Positions 7,470 through 16,611 of a DNA stretch of 64,000 bases are shown here, piece after piece (the first letter of the stretch is position 1; every line of letters begins with the position of its first letter). A model generated the notes under the pieces. It saw nothing but the letters and a program-made list of their open reading frames with translations. It had not been told where the DNA came from and searched no databases. The position numbers and the translations under genes were made by a program. Source of the DNA: Shinella zoogloeoides (lineage in GTDB: Bacteria > Pseudomonadota > Alphaproteobacteria > Rhizobiales > Rhizobiaceae); NCBI RefSeq assembly GCF_022682305.1, contig NZ_CP093528.1, positions 3,175,501 through 3,239,500 on the forward strand. The letters are read 5' to 3'.

Positions 7470-9704
7470 TCAGAAGGACTTCGTCAGGGAGACGGCGAAG
7501 GTCCGGCCACGGCCCTTGTAGTCGAAGATCGTTTCACTCGCGAGGGCGCCATAGAGGGCCTTGGCGCGCGAACCCCAGATCGTCGTGTAGTCCTTGTCGA
7601 ACAGATTGTGGATGCCGAAGTTCAAGGTGGCATTCGCATCCTCGAAGCGATAGGCGCCGACGAGGTCGAAGAGCGTATAGCCCTCGATCCTGTAGTCGTC
7701 CTTGTCGGTGAGGTCGAAGACGTGCTGCCCCTGCAGGCGCACGCTCAGCGCCTCGCCCCGCCAGCCGATATGCCCGCCGAGCTTCGATGTGCTGGCGGCC
7801 CCGACGCTGTCGGTATCCCAGCCGGCCGGCGTCTTGACCTCGGTGCGGACCCACTGCCCGAGCGCGCCGACATCGAAGCCGTAGGCGAGTTCGACACCGA
7901 CCTTGCTTTCGATACCGTAGACACGCCGTTCCTGATCCTGCATCTCGACGGCGAGCGTCGTCCGGTTGAGGGTGATCGAGCGATCCGAAATCGAATAGAA
8001 GGCCGCGGTGTCGAAGGTGTAGTCGCCTTCGTCCTGGCGGTAGCCGATTTCGAAGGAGTTCGTCTTGATCGCCTCCAGGGCGGACTGGGCGACGTTAACG
8101 CTGTTGATCAGCGTGAAATGGCCGCCGGCGAGCGTATAGGCGCCGAGGCCGTAATACTTCGCCGGGTCAGGCAGCTCGAAGCCCTGGCTGAAATTCGCAT
8201 AGACCTGCTGCGTGTCCGTTATGCTGTAGGTGGCGCCGGCATTGAGCAGAAACGCATCATAGTTGACGGAACCGCCCGGGATGACGTCGGCCGAGGTGGC
8301 AAGGCCCTGCAGGATCGCGATCTGCTGCTGGGCGCCAACGAAGTCCCCCACTTGCGTGTCGACATACTGATAGCGAACGCCGCCGTTCAGCGTCAGTGCG
8401 TCGGTCATCTCGTAGGACGCTTCCACGAAGCCCGCCACCGTGCTGACGTCGATGGCAGGATAGAGGCCGGTGATTCCGACCGTTTCGAACTCCATCGCAC
8501 CCGATGTCAGCGCCTTCATGCGGTCGAAGATGTTCTGCCGGGACGAAAAGGAATCGCGGTCGGCGTCGATGCCGTAGGTGATGCGCAGGCTGTCGGTCGG
8601 CTCGGCGACCATCGCCGCCTTGAGGCCGTAGTAATCCGTTTCCTGAGAGCTGCCGTAGAAATAGGTCGAGGCAGGGAACGGGTGGAACTGAACGGCTTCC
8701 GAGCGGTAGAACGCCTGCAGGAGCAGGCTCTGGCCGAAAACGTCGTCGTCCGTATAGGTCGCGTTCAGCATCGTCCGGCTCGTTTCCGGATTGAAATCCG
8801 AGCGATAACCGCTGCGCACCTCGAAAAGGCTCGGATTGGCGAGAGCGGACAGGAACGGCCCGAAATAGATGCCATGGTCCGTATCCTGCCGGCTATCGAA
8901 ATGCTGGCCGCTGACCTCCAGCCGCCGGGTGGCGTCGATCTGGAAGCCGAGCGAGCCCATGATGTCGAGGCTGCGGTTGTCGGCAGTGGAGGTCTGCGTG
9001 ATGTCCGGCATCAACTGGTTGCCGCGCCCGTCGTAGAACGTACCGGTGCCAAGGCCCGCAACGGCGAACCGCGCGTCCCAGTCGTCGCTGCGGTAGGTCA
9101 CGGCGGCGGTGCCGTTCTTGTCGAAGTCGCCGTCGCCGTTGAAGCCGCTCCTGGCGCCCGCCATGACCTCGGCGTGCAGGCCTTCCTCGGCATGCTTGCC
9201 CTTCTTGGTGATGATGTTGATGATGCCGCCCGTCGCATTGCCGCCGTAGATCGCGGTAGCACCGGAAAGAACCTCCACACGCTCGATATTGAAGGGATCG
9301 ATCGAATCGAACTGGCGGCTGACGGCACGCGCCGAATTCAGCGATACGCCGTCGATCAACACGAGCGCCGTGCGCCCGCGCAGGTTCTGCCCGTAGGATG
9401 TCCGAGCGCCGAAACTGGCCGCATCGAAGCTCGGGATCTCCTGGGCGAGGATCTGCTGCAGGTTCTCCCCGGCTCGCGCCCGCGCTTGAATGTCCTCGCC
9501 CCGCACGACATGGATCGTTCTTGCCGTTTCGGAAATCTGCTGCGGCGCGCGGCTGCCCGTCACCGTGACGGCCTCCAGAACGGTCGCCCCCCGGGCCGGC
9601 GCCTGCCGGGTCGCTTCCGTCCCATTCTCCGGTTCCTGAGCGTGAGCGGAAACCGCCGCCGTCAAAGCGAGCAGGGATACACCGAGCCGAAGTTCCAAAC
9701 GCAT
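7470..9704 (-). CDS. TonB-dependent ferric siderophore receptor
   Basis: Outer-membrane gated channel of 744 residues. It has a signal peptide ending in AVSAHA, a TonB-box-like stretch EAVTVTGSR, and a plug domain with IERVEVLSGATAIYGG and GGIINIITKKGK. The long beta-barrel ends in the aromatic-terminated strand TFAVSLTKSF. Length and plug motifs fit the IutA/RhtA-like hydroxamate and citrate-hydroxamate receptors. The start at 9704 is preferred over an in-frame codon at 9740 because it gives a clean signal peptide. It is the first gene of the three-gene uptake operon and lies divergent from an AraC regulator. No siderophore synthesis genes accompany it, so the ligand may be a siderophore made by other organisms. 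Confidence 0.93.
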   Translation of the reverse strand: MRLELRLGVSLLALTAAVSAHAQEPENGTEATRQAPARGATVLEAVTVTGSRAPQQISETARTIHVVRGEDIQARARAGENLQQILAQEIPSFDAASFGARTSYGQNLRGRTALVLIDGVSLNSARAVSRQFDSIDPFNIERVEVLSGATAIYGGNATGGIINIITKKGKHAEEGLHAEVMAGARSGFNGDGDFDKNGTAAVTYRSDDWDARFAVAGLGTGTFYDGRGNQLMPDITQTSTADNRSLDIMGSLGFQIDATRRLEVSGQHFDSRQDTDHGIYFGPFLSALANPSLFEVRSGYRSDFNPETSRTMLNATYTDDDVFGQSLLLQAFYRSEAVQFHPFPASTYFYGSSQETDYYGLKAAMVAEPTDSLRITYGIDADRDSFSSRQNIFDRMKALTSGAMEFETVGITGLYPAIDVSTVAGFVEASYEMTDALTLNGGVRYQYVDTQVGDFVGAQQQIAILQGLATSADVIPGGSVNYDAFLLNAGATYSITDTQQVYANFSQGFELPDPAKYYGLGAYTLAGGHFTLINSVNVAQSALEAIKTNSFEIGYRQDEGDYTFDTAAFYSISDRSITLNRTTLAVEMQDQERRVYGIESKVGVELAYGFDVGALGQWVRTEVKTPAGWDTDSVGAASTSKLGGHIGWRGEALSVRLQGQHVFDLTDKDDYRIEGYTLFDLVGAYRFEDANATLNFGIHNLFDKDYTTIWGSRAKALYGALASETIFDYKGRGRTFAVSLTKSF

Positions 9705-9857
9705 GATTCTACCCCCAAGTCGCTGACCGCCTGCATACATTCGGACCCGTTGTCAAACAGGATTAATTTAGTCATGTTTATAGGGGCAGAGGTCCGGGCG
9801 CACAGATTGAGGCGAACCTGACCTGGACGAAAACGAACGGAACAGGTTTTTTGCACA
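9705..9857. promoter_or_regulatory. Divergent promoter region, receptor / AraC
   Basis: About 150 bp separate the divergent starts. On the receptor strand the AT-rich stretch at about 9757-9777 reads TGACTAAATTAATCC, close to the TGA-N9-TCA iron-responsive operator used by RirA in rhizobia but with one mismatch in the last triplet. This is a weak match and should be treated as a hint of iron control only. Confidence 0.3.
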
Positions 9858-10826
9858 GTGCAGCGCAACCAGGAAATCACGCCCCTCAAATTCGGCGCGA
9901 AGACGGACAAGGAAAACCCGAAGGAGTTGTGGCGGCTCGTCCTTCGGGAAATGCTGGGAGATGTCGAGCTTGCCTGTGACGGCACGCTCAGCGACACGCC
10001 CGGGCTTTTCTTCGCGCGCCTCGGCCTTTCCCTGACGACGCTCTATCTGCCGGCGATGCCTGTCCGCTTCTGGACGAACGGCCTCGTCGATCCCGGCCTT
10101 GCCATCATGCGCGCCATGGAAGGCCCCCTTGTCGTCGAGCAGCGGCAACGGCGCACCGAGGCATCCGCGGGAGACGTGATCTTCGCAACGGCGGATTCAT
10201 CCCTGACGATCGCGCTGCCGCAAGGCGGCCGGCTGGACTGCGCCTATCTGCCGGCGCATGTCCTCAACATGTCGGCAAAACAGCTTGCCGCCGTCCTCAT
10301 GCGGCCGATCTCGCAAACCTGCCTGCCGTTGCAGCTTCTCATCACCTATGCCGGATACATGCTGCAGCAGCAGCGGCAGAACGACACCCACGCCGACATG
10401 ATGGTCCGCCACTTCTATCAGTTGCTGCCTGTCCTCGTCGCCGAACTGGCCGCCGACGCGGCGCGCGCCGACAGCCCGGACCGGCTGGCCGCGATCAAGG
10501 CCGCAATCGCCGCCAACCTGTCGAACAACACCTTTTCGATCGCCGACGTGGCCCGCCTCCAGGGCGTGTCCCCCCGGGCGATCCAGAAACGCCTCCAGCG
10601 CACCGGCACGACCTTCTCCCGCTATCTCCTCGAACGCAGGCTGGACGCGGCCAAGGACGCCTTGATGCTGCGCCAGGGAGAAGCGTCGATCACCCAGCTC
10701 GCCTACGATTTCGGCTTCGACGATCCCGCCTATTTCAGCCGGGTCTTCCGCAAGCGCTATGGCTTGCGCCCCAGCGAACTCAGGCAGTCGGCCCGCAGCG
10801 CCAACGCCGCCGCGACATTCCCGTAG
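9858..10826 (+). CDS. AraC family transcriptional regulator
   Basis: Regulator of 322 residues with a variable N-terminal half and a C-terminal double helix-turn-helix, about residues 220-315. The typical signatures are IADVARLQGVSPRAIQKRLQ in the first helix pair and ITQLAYDFGFDDPAYFSRVF followed by GLRPSEL in the second. The start is taken as the GTG at 9858; it may lie later, since the first 30 residues are not characteristic and no strong ribosome site is visible. It is divergent from the siderophore receptor, as RhrA- or PchR-type activators commonly are, and probably activates that operon when ferric siderophore is present. Confidence 0.87.
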   Translation: MQRNQEITPLKFGAKTDKENPKELWRLVLREMLGDVELACDGTLSDTPGLFFARLGLSLTTLYLPAMPVRFWTNGLVDPGLAIMRAMEGPLVVEQRQRRTEASAGDVIFATADSSLTIALPQGGRLDCAYLPAHVLNMSAKQLAAVLMRPISQTCLPLQLLITYAGYMLQQQRQNDTHADMMVRHFYQLLPVLVAELAADAARADSPDRLAAIKAAIAANLSNNTFSIADVARLQGVSPRAIQKRLQRTGTTFSRYLLERRLDAAKDALMLRQGEASITQLAYDFGFDDPAYFSRVFRKRYGLRPSELRQSARSANAAATFP

Positions 10827-10975
10827 CGCCTTCGACACCAAGCGAGGCCATAGGGAGTGCCCCTCCCCATCGCCCGTTCCCGGGCGACGCTCGCGCCGGA
10901 ATCGGGGCTGGCGGCGAAGCCGGGCGCGCGCTAGTCTTGCGGAAAGACGATGGCACCCCGCAGGAGGAACGGACG

Positions 10976-11527
10976 ATGACTTCGAAGGCATGGGCAGTTT
11001 CCCGTATCGCCGTTATTCTTCTCGCCGGGTGCGCGGCGGCAGCGCCCGCGATGGCGCAGGAAGTGCTCTCAGCCTCTTCCGAGACGGGCGACATGCTGAC
11101 GGCCCATATCGCCGGGCCGAAACGGAACGCCGGCTGGTGGGAATTCACCGACGTGGCGCAGAATGGCGACGAACTGACCAAGACCCATCTATGCGTCGGC
11201 GACAAGTCGGAAGCCGTCTATTCCGCGTTCGACCAGATTTCCGGCTCCTCGTGCAGCAGCAAGCGCTTCGAGAAAACCGCGGAGGGCTACGCCTACACGA
11301 CCGTCTGCGGCGTTCCGGGCATGGACAGCGTCACGACCAAGGGAACGCTGACGGGCGACATCGCCACGGCCTACACAATGGACGAGGTGAAGGACATCAG
11401 CCCGGCGGGCGACCACGCCAGACGCACCGCAAAGCTGATCGCGCCGAACTGCCCGGACGGATATGCCGACGGCGACGAGTCGACGATGAACGACATGCTC
11501 AAAACCTCCGTGCTGATCGGACGTTAG
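10976..11527 (+). CDS. Secreted DUF3617-like protein
   Basis: Small periplasmic protein of 183 residues. The start at 10976 follows a strong AGGAGGAAC ribosome site. The signal peptide runs to APAMAQ. The mature part has four cysteines (in HLCVGD, GSSCSS, TTVCGVPG and PNCPDG), suggesting disulphides. It also has the CxGD...C pattern and an overall length that resemble DUF3617 proteins, whose function is unknown. It is transcribed away from the siderophore unit and is followed after about 200 bp by a small membrane protein and a DUF899 gene, perhaps as separate units. No enzymatic motif is visible. Confidence 0.75.
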   Translation: MTSKAWAVSRIAVILLAGCAAAAPAMAQEVLSASSETGDMLTAHIAGPKRNAGWWEFTDVAQNGDELTKTHLCVGDKSEAVYSAFDQISGSSCSSKRFEKTAEGYAYTTVCGVPGMDSVTTKGTLTGDIATAYTMDEVKDISPAGDHARRTAKLIAPNCPDGYADGDESTMNDMLKTSVLIGR

Positions 11528-11730
11528 GTGCGACGGCCGGGCTATCGACGCTGTCTCTCCCAGCCTCTCGATCCTGCCTGAACTCCTGCACGCTGGCGGC
11601 CCGCCTTCGCAGGCGCCCTGGCCGTGACCGGCACGCACACCGGAATCCCGTCACATTTGTCACTCCCAAGTCGCGCGCGTTCCGATCTAGCTTTGCCTTG
11701 TAGCCGCCGCACATGACCGGGAGCACAAGG

Positions 11731-11976
11731 ATGGCAACGCTCGCCAAGACCAAGGATACACAGACAGGCCATATCGGCGATTGGCTCGCCCTTGCCGCCG
11801 CACCGACCTTTGCCGCCATGGCATGGGTCATGGCGGACGCCCCGGCGGCGATCTGCGTATCGGACGCCGGCATGCTTCCCATGGACGGCATGGCCTGGAT
11901 GTACCTGCTGATGAGCCTCTTTCATCTGCCGCCCTGGCTGAGGCTCGCGTCCCGCCGCCATGCGGCCGCTCATTGA
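11731..11976 (+). CDS. Small two-helix membrane protein
   Basis: Predicted 81-residue integral membrane protein. It has two hydrophobic helices (LALAAAPTFAAMAWVMA and MAWMYLLMSLFHLPPWL) and a basic C-terminus. The start at 11731 is favoured over an ATG 18 bases upstream because GGGAG lies at the right distance. It is followed 29 bp later by the DUF899 gene, with which it is probably co-transcribed. I do not recognise a family. A cysteine and several methionines between the helices are notable but not diagnostic. Confidence 0.65.
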   Translation: MATLAKTKDTQTGHIGDWLALAAAPTFAAMAWVMADAPAAICVSDAGMLPMDGMAWMYLLMSLFHLPPWLRLASRRHAAAH

Positions 11977-12005
11977 CCCCGCACACAAACCCAAGGAGAC
12001 TGACC

Positions 12006-12698
12006 ATGGAACACACCATCGTTTCACGCGACGAATGGCTCACGGCCCGCAAGGGGCTTTTCGCCAAGGAGCGCGCCATCACCCACCAGCTCGACGCGCT
12101 TCGTGCCGAGCGCCGGCAACTGCCCTGGGTGAAGATCGACAAGCCCTATATCTTCGACGGCCCGGAGGGCGAATGCACGCTGGGCGACCTATTCGGGGAT
12201 CGCAGCCAGCTTGCCCTTTACCACTTCATGCTGACGCCGGGTTCGGACCATATCTGCCCGGGGTGCGCGTTCACGGTCGATCACGCCGATGCGGCCCGGC
12301 AGCATTTCGAGCAGGCGGACCTCGCCTTCGTCGCGGTCTCGCGCGCCCCCATCCGGCGCATCGAAGAGGTCCGGCAGCGCATGGGCTGGACGTTTCCATG
12401 GGTCTCGGCGGGCGACCGCGACTTCAATTACGATTTCGGCGTGTCCTTCACCCCCGAAGACCGCGCCGCCGGGCGCGCGGCGTACAATTACGGACTGACG
12501 ACGATCCGCAACGCCTCCGACATGTTCGGCCTCAGCGTCTTCACGCGGGATGACGAGGGCGACATCTTCCACACCTACTCGACCTATCATCGCGGCACCG
12601 AGCTGCTGATGGGCGCCTTCAACTGGCTGGACCTCGCCCCCAAGGGCCGCAACGAGAACGGCACCATGAGCTGGGTGAAGCTGCACGACCAATATTGA
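12006..12698 (+). CDS. DUF899 thioredoxin-fold protein
   Basis: Cytoplasmic protein of 230 residues belonging to the DUF899 thioredoxin-like family. The start at 12006 has an AAGGAG ribosome site. The N-terminal segment SRDEWLTARKGLFAKERA and the middle LYHFMLTPGSDHICPGCAFTVDH are typical, including a CPGC dithiol that could be redox-active. The end, TYSTYHRGTELLMGAFNWLDLAPKGRNE, is also characteristic. Members are usually annotated as hypothetical; a thiol-based redox or detoxification role is inferred from the fold only. It follows the small membrane protein gene and is convergent with the M81 peptidase gene, with 28 bp between stops. Confidence 0.85.
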   Translation: MEHTIVSRDEWLTARKGLFAKERAITHQLDALRAERRQLPWVKIDKPYIFDGPEGECTLGDLFGDRSQLALYHFMLTPGSDHICPGCAFTVDHADAARQHFEQADLAFVAVSRAPIRRIEEVRQRMGWTFPWVSAGDRDFNYDFGVSFTPEDRAAGRAAYNYGLTTIRNASDMFGLSVFTRDDEGDIFHTYSTYHRGTELLMGAFNWLDLAPKGRNENGTMSWVKLHDQY

Positions 12699-12726
12699 AG
12701 CGGGTGTGGAGGAACGAGCCGGCCCG

Positions 12727-14214
12727 TCAGCAATCGAGCGGATAGACGGGCCGGCGAAGGCGAAGATAGTCGCGGCGCGTCAGGTCGGGCGAGCTGAGGC
12801 CGCCGGCATCCGTGACGATCATGCGCGCCGCGATCGGGCCGAATGCGCCCTTGAAATGCTGCATGGATTTCACCGCAAGGATCACCTTGTCGGTCGGCTC
12901 GATGCCTACGGCGCGAAAGATGTTCTTGTCCAGCATCTGCATGCGCTCGGAAACGATCATGATATCGAGACCGCCGACACGCAGGCAGACGCTCCGGCCG
13001 CAGGTGCCCGGCAGGCCCGTGAACATCGGCCCCTCGAAGACGAACCGGCCGTCGCTGACGGCCATCACCGTGCCCGTCACCGTCAGCGGCCCGCCGCCGA
13101 CCCCCGGGTCGGTTCGCCCGCCGATCGTCACCGTCACCTCCGCACCGACGCCGGCCGCGGCGATCTCGGCCACGGCCTCGGGATCGAGCAGCGCTCCGGC
13201 CGCGGCATTGGCAACCCCCGCCTCCAGCAGGGCGGCGATCAGGGCGGTGCAATCGCTATAGGCACCCGAGCCGGGATTGTCGGAAAAATCGGCCACCACG
13301 ACGATACCGTCCGCCGGATCGGCGGTTTTCAGCGCGGCGATGCACTCGGCAAGCGGCACCGGCTGCGCCCAGTTGTGGCGGTACGACCAGATGGCGTCGC
13401 ACAGCCGCCCGCCGATACCCTCCGCGAGGGCCGCCGGCGCAACGGCCGCGTCATAGGTGACGACGACGCTCGGTCCCGCCGCCCAGACATCGGCATCGGT
13501 AAAGCCTGCATTGATCGAGACATTGAGGATGCCGGGGGCGACAGCTTCCGCATCCGCGATCTCCAGCAGGCGGCACATCGGGCCATTGTCGGTGGTGCGC
13601 CCGTCGTCGCAGCCGAGCAGCATGGGGGGACGCGAAAGAGCGAGCCTCGGCGCAATCGCCCCAGCCATCGTCTCGTGCAGCAATTCGCAGGCCCGGATGC
13701 CCACCTCGCGCATATCGACATGCGGATAGGTGCGGAACGAGATGGAGATCTGCGCAAGGCCGGCAAGCTCGTCGAAGACATTGGCGTGGAGATCGAGGGT
13801 GATGGCCACCGGGACCTCGTTTCCGACGACGGAGCGAACCGCGCGCAGGAACTGGCAGTCACCGTCCTCGTCCGTCTCCGTGACCATCGCGCCGTGCAGC
13901 GCGACGAAGACCCCGTCAAAAGGACCGCCCTCACGGAGGCCGTGCAGGCATGCCTCGGTGATCTCCGCCCGCGCCTCCTCGCGAACGATGCCGTTCGGCT
14001 CGGCATGGGCCGCCACGATGTAGACCGGCGTCCAGCCCTTCGCACGCGCGACCTCGATGGCTCCGCCGACTTCCGAGCCGGTCCCCTCGAAATTGCGCGG
14101 TATCTCGTCGCCCTTGAAATAGTGCGACGCATGGAAATCGCCGATGCCGGTCCGCTTCAGGGTGAAGGTATTGGACTCGTTGATGAACTCGATGATGGCA
14201 ACGCGATAGGACAT
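12727..14214 (-). CDS. M81 family metallopeptidase (MlrC-like)
   Basis: Zinc-type hydrolase of 495 residues resembling microcystinase C (MlrC) and its many uncharacterised relatives. The N-terminus IIEFINESNTFTLKRTG and the metal-site segments VALHGAMV and ITLDLHANV match the family. The C-terminal domain begins near IGGRTDPGVGGGPL. The start at 14214 is the first ATG directly before the conserved IIEF motif. MlrC cleaves linearised microcystin fragments, but most relatives sit beside amino-acid or peptide transporters and probably hydrolyse other peptides or amides. Here the next gene upstream, 127 bp away, encodes an amino-acid binding protein on the same strand, so a linked import-and-hydrolysis role is plausible. 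Confidence 0.87.
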   Translation of the reverse strand: MSYRVAIIEFINESNTFTLKRTGIGDFHASHYFKGDEIPRNFEGTGSEVGGAIEVARAKGWTPVYIVAAHAEPNGIVREEARAEITEACLHGLREGGPFDGVFVALHGAMVTETDEDGDCQFLRAVRSVVGNEVPVAITLDLHANVFDELAGLAQISISFRTYPHVDMREVGIRACELLHETMAGAIAPRLALSRPPMLLGCDDGRTTDNGPMCRLLEIADAEAVAPGILNVSINAGFTDADVWAAGPSVVVTYDAAVAPAALAEGIGGRLCDAIWSYRHNWAQPVPLAECIAALKTADPADGIVVVADFSDNPGSGAYSDCTALIAALLEAGVANAAAGALLDPEAVAEIAAAGVGAEVTVTIGGRTDPGVGGGPLTVTGTVMAVSDGRFVFEGPMFTGLPGTCGRSVCLRVGGLDIMIVSERMQMLDKNIFRAVGIEPTDKVILAVKSMQHFKGAFGPIAARMIVTDAGGLSSPDLTRRDYLRLRRPVYPLDC

Positions 14215-14341
14215 GCGGATTCTTCCCTGCCCCTGGGGGCGGACGACAACGGAAACGACACGAAAGCCAGACCCGGCGAAAACGCCGACGGCAAGACCCG
14301 GCAACAGGGCCTTGCCGTCGCGCCCTTCCAGGCCGGATCGG

Positions 14342-15136
14342 CTACTTGCCGAAAAGCGCGCTCGCATTGCTCGGCTTCTGGCGGATATCGAAGTCGAAGT
14401 ATTTCTTGCGGATCGTATCGTAGGTGCCGTCGCTGACGATCTTGGCGAGCGCCGCGTTCACGCGCTCGCGCAGAGCGTCATCCTCCTTCCGGAAGGCGAG
14501 GCCTGCACCGAGCGTACCGTCCTGAAGGAACTCCTCACCGACGAAGGCGCAGCATTCCTCGCCTTGCGCAAGCCAGTCGGCGCTCGCGATCTTGGATTCG
14601 ACGAGAAGATCGAGGCGGCTGTTCTGCATGTCCAGAAACGCTTCGCCGAGCGTCGGGTAAAGCTTGACCTCATTATCGGGGAAGAACTGCTTGAGCATGT
14701 CGACGGCGATGGAGCCGGACTGCGTGCCGATGACCAGCCCCTTCACGAGGTCCGGCTTGATATCGGCAAGCCCCAGCTCCTTCGACGCGACGAAGCGCAT
14801 GGCGTTGAAATAGTAGGGATCGGAGAAACTGACCTTCTCCATGCGCGCTTCCGTTATCGCCATGGAGGAGGCGATGATATCGAACTTGCTCGCCAGAAGC
14901 CCCGGAATGATCCCGCTCCACTCGTTAACGCTCCATTCGCACTCGGCCTTCAGCTCGGCGCAGATCGCATTGCCGATATCGATGTCGAAGCCCTTGAGTT
15001 CGCCATCCTCGGCGACGTAGTTGAAGGGCGGATAGGCGCCCTCCGCGCCCATGCGGATCGTCTCCGCCTTCACCGAAACGGTGCCGGCAAGGACAAGCGT
15101 CATCGCGGCGCATGCATAAAGCGCAATTTTTCTCAT
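14342..15136 (-). CDS. Amino-acid-type ABC transporter substrate-binding protein (family 3), orphan
   Basis: Periplasmic binding protein of 264 residues with a signal peptide ending in SVKAE. The characteristic opening is IRMGAEGAYPPFNYVAEDGE, and GFDIDIGNAICAEL follows. This is the lysine/arginine/ornithine-binding protein family, which usually carries amino acids or opines. The ATG at 15136 is preceded by GAGGGAACG and starts the signal peptide; longer frames are non-coding. No permease or ATPase gene adjoins it, so it must work with a transporter encoded elsewhere. It faces a divergent LysR gene and precedes the M81 peptidase gene on the same strand. Confidence 0.88.
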   Translation of the reverse strand: MRKIALYACAAMTLVLAGTVSVKAETIRMGAEGAYPPFNYVAEDGELKGFDIDIGNAICAELKAECEWSVNEWSGIIPGLLASKFDIIASSMAITEARMEKVSFSDPYYFNAMRFVASKELGLADIKPDLVKGLVIGTQSGSIAVDMLKQFFPDNEVKLYPTLGEAFLDMQNSRLDLLVESKIASADWLAQGEECCAFVGEEFLQDGTLGAGLAFRKEDDALRERVNAALAKIVSDGTYDTIRKKYFDFDIRQKPSNASALFGK

Positions 15137-15302
15137 CGTCGTTCCCTCGTTGCTGTTCATTTCGAGCTTGCCCATCGCACGCACCGTCCGGCGTGCAAGG
15201 CGCCGGAATCGGAAAGAACCTTGAATTTCCTGGATCGCAGCGGACGGGACACCCGGTTTTTCATTCTGCACCGATAGGATTACTGTTGAGGGCGCGGCGC
15301 AA

Positions 15303-15321
15303 CAATGCAAAAGATATATTG
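15303..15321. promoter_or_regulatory. LysR-type operator box (CAAT-N11-ATTG)
   Basis: The dyad CAAT-N11-ATTG fits the LysR consensus T-N11-A within an inverted repeat. It lies 28 bp upstream of the LysR start codon and 167 bp upstream of the divergent binding-protein gene. This is the standard position for an autoregulatory and activating site. Confidence 0.6.
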
Positions 15322-15348
15322 CTGATTATTAGTTTTCCTCATGATGCC

Positions 15349-16254
15349 ATGACCGATCGCCAACGCCGAAAGCTTCTAGCGAACCTGCGCGCCCTGCGGG
15401 CCTTCGAGGCCGTGGGCCATCACCGCAGCTTCACGGCGGCGGCGAACGAGCTGGCCGTCAGCCAGGGCGCCGTGAGCCACCAAATCAAGCAGCTCGAGGA
15501 ACGGCTCGGCCGGCGCCTGCTCGAGCGCAATGCGCGCGGCGTCGGGCTTACCTCAGAGGGCAGCCTCCTTCTGGATGTCTGCGCGCGCGCTTTCGAGGAG
15601 ATCGCGGGCGCCCTGTCGCTGATCGGGCAGGAGAACGGAACACAGATCCTGCGCATCCGCACCGGCCCCTTCTTCGCGATGGAGGTGCTTGTGCCCCGCA
15701 TGGCCGGCTTCCTGGAGCGCAATCCCGGCATCCAGCTTCATCTCAGCAATCTGGAGGAACGCAGCGGCGGACAGGAGCGGGAGGATGCGCAGATCAAGTA
15801 CTGCCTCCACCCGCCGGCGGGCCACTATGCGATCGAGATTCTGCGTGAACGCCTCGTGCCGGTGTGCAGCCCGGCTTTGCTGGCAAGCGTCGCGCGCGGC
15901 GAGGACCTCCTGTTCAGCCAGAGCGTCGCGCGCCTTCACTATCGCAATGCCAGCGACTGGAAGAACTGGCTCACCCACAACAACCTGCAGGAAACGCGCA
16001 CCAACGCGAACCTCTTCTTCGACGACCAGCACACGCTGCTCGCCGCGGCCCGGTCCGGCCATGGCATCGGCTTCTCGCACCGCGCCTTCGTGGAGGCGGA
16101 TATCGCGCGCGGCACACTCTGCGTCCTGTCCGAGGATATGTTCCAGCCGGAGGAATGCTACATGTTCATCTGCCCGAAGGAGAGCATGGCCACCAATCCA
16201 GCCCTCGCGCGCTTCTGCGACTGGCTGCTCGAAGAGGTGGCGGCCATACGCTAG
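15349..16254 (+). CDS. LysR family transcriptional regulator (GcvA-like)
   Basis: Regulator of 301 residues. The N-terminal winged helix-turn-helix (LRALRAFEAVGHHRSFTAAANELAVSQGAVSHQIKQLEERLG, cut here as the start and end of one motif across residues 12-54) is typical of the GcvA/AmpR-like branch. A periplasmic-binding-fold ligand domain follows. The ATG at 15349 directly precedes this domain. It is divergent from the amino-acid binding protein gene and probably controls that gene and perhaps the M81 peptidase gene downstream. Its 3' end is 13 bp from the convergent lsrG gene, so it marks the left edge of the lsr locus. Confidence 0.9.
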   Translation: MTDRQRRKLLANLRALRAFEAVGHHRSFTAAANELAVSQGAVSHQIKQLEERLGRRLLERNARGVGLTSEGSLLLDVCARAFEEIAGALSLIGQENGTQILRIRTGPFFAMEVLVPRMAGFLERNPGIQLHLSNLEERSGGQEREDAQIKYCLHPPAGHYAIEILRERLVPVCSPALLASVARGEDLLFSQSVARLHYRNASDWKNWLTHNNLQETRTNANLFFDDQHTLLAAARSGHGIGFSHRAFVEADIARGTLCVLSEDMFQPEECYMFICPKESMATNPALARFCDWLLEEVAAIR

Positions 16255-16267
16255 CGCCGTCTAGCCG

Positions 16268-16573
16268 TCAGGCGCCGAGGAAGTCCGCCATCTCGACATT
16301 GTAGAAGGTCTTGGTGCGCGGGCCGGCGAGGATCGGATCGATGCGGCGCACACATTCCTGATAGTGCGCGGTCTTGCGGTGGTCGTCGAGCGCTTCCGGC
16401 GATTTGAAGACTTCGTAGATGACGAAGCTGTGCTCGTCTTCCGGGTTGCGCAGCACGTCGAAGCGCAGGTTGCCCGGCTCCTGGCGCGTGCCCTCATAGT
16501 TGATGCGGAATGCCTCCAGGAACTCGGCGGCATGGCCCGGCTTGACGTTGATGCTGACCATCTGGATGAGCAT
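16268..16573 (-). CDS. lsrG: LsrG-type phospho-AI-2 isomerase (ABM-fold)
   Basis: Small cytoplasmic protein of 101 residues with the antibiotic-biosynthesis-monooxygenase fold. It shows MVSINVKPGHAAEFLEAF, then PGNLRFDVLRNPEDEHSFVIYEVF and HRKTAHYQE. These match LsrG, which isomerises phosphorylated autoinducer-2 during its breakdown. The fold alone is not specific, but the gene lies 38 bp downstream of an AI-2 kinase gene and in line with lsrR, which makes the assignment firm. It is the last gene of the leftward lsrRKG unit. Confidence 0.85.
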   Translation of the reverse strand: MLIQMVSINVKPGHAAEFLEAFRINYEGTRQEPGNLRFDVLRNPEDEHSFVIYEVFKSPEALDDHRKTAHYQECVRRIDPILAGPRTKTFYNVEMADFLGA

Positions 16574-16611
16574 GTCTTGATCCCTGCTGTGTTAAATCTC
16601 GGATGAAAAGG

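Noticed and set aside
7608..9821. 737-codon open frame opposite the TonB receptor gene
   Set aside because: Composition is typical of a high-GC antisense shadow and it overlaps a clear receptor gene throughout.
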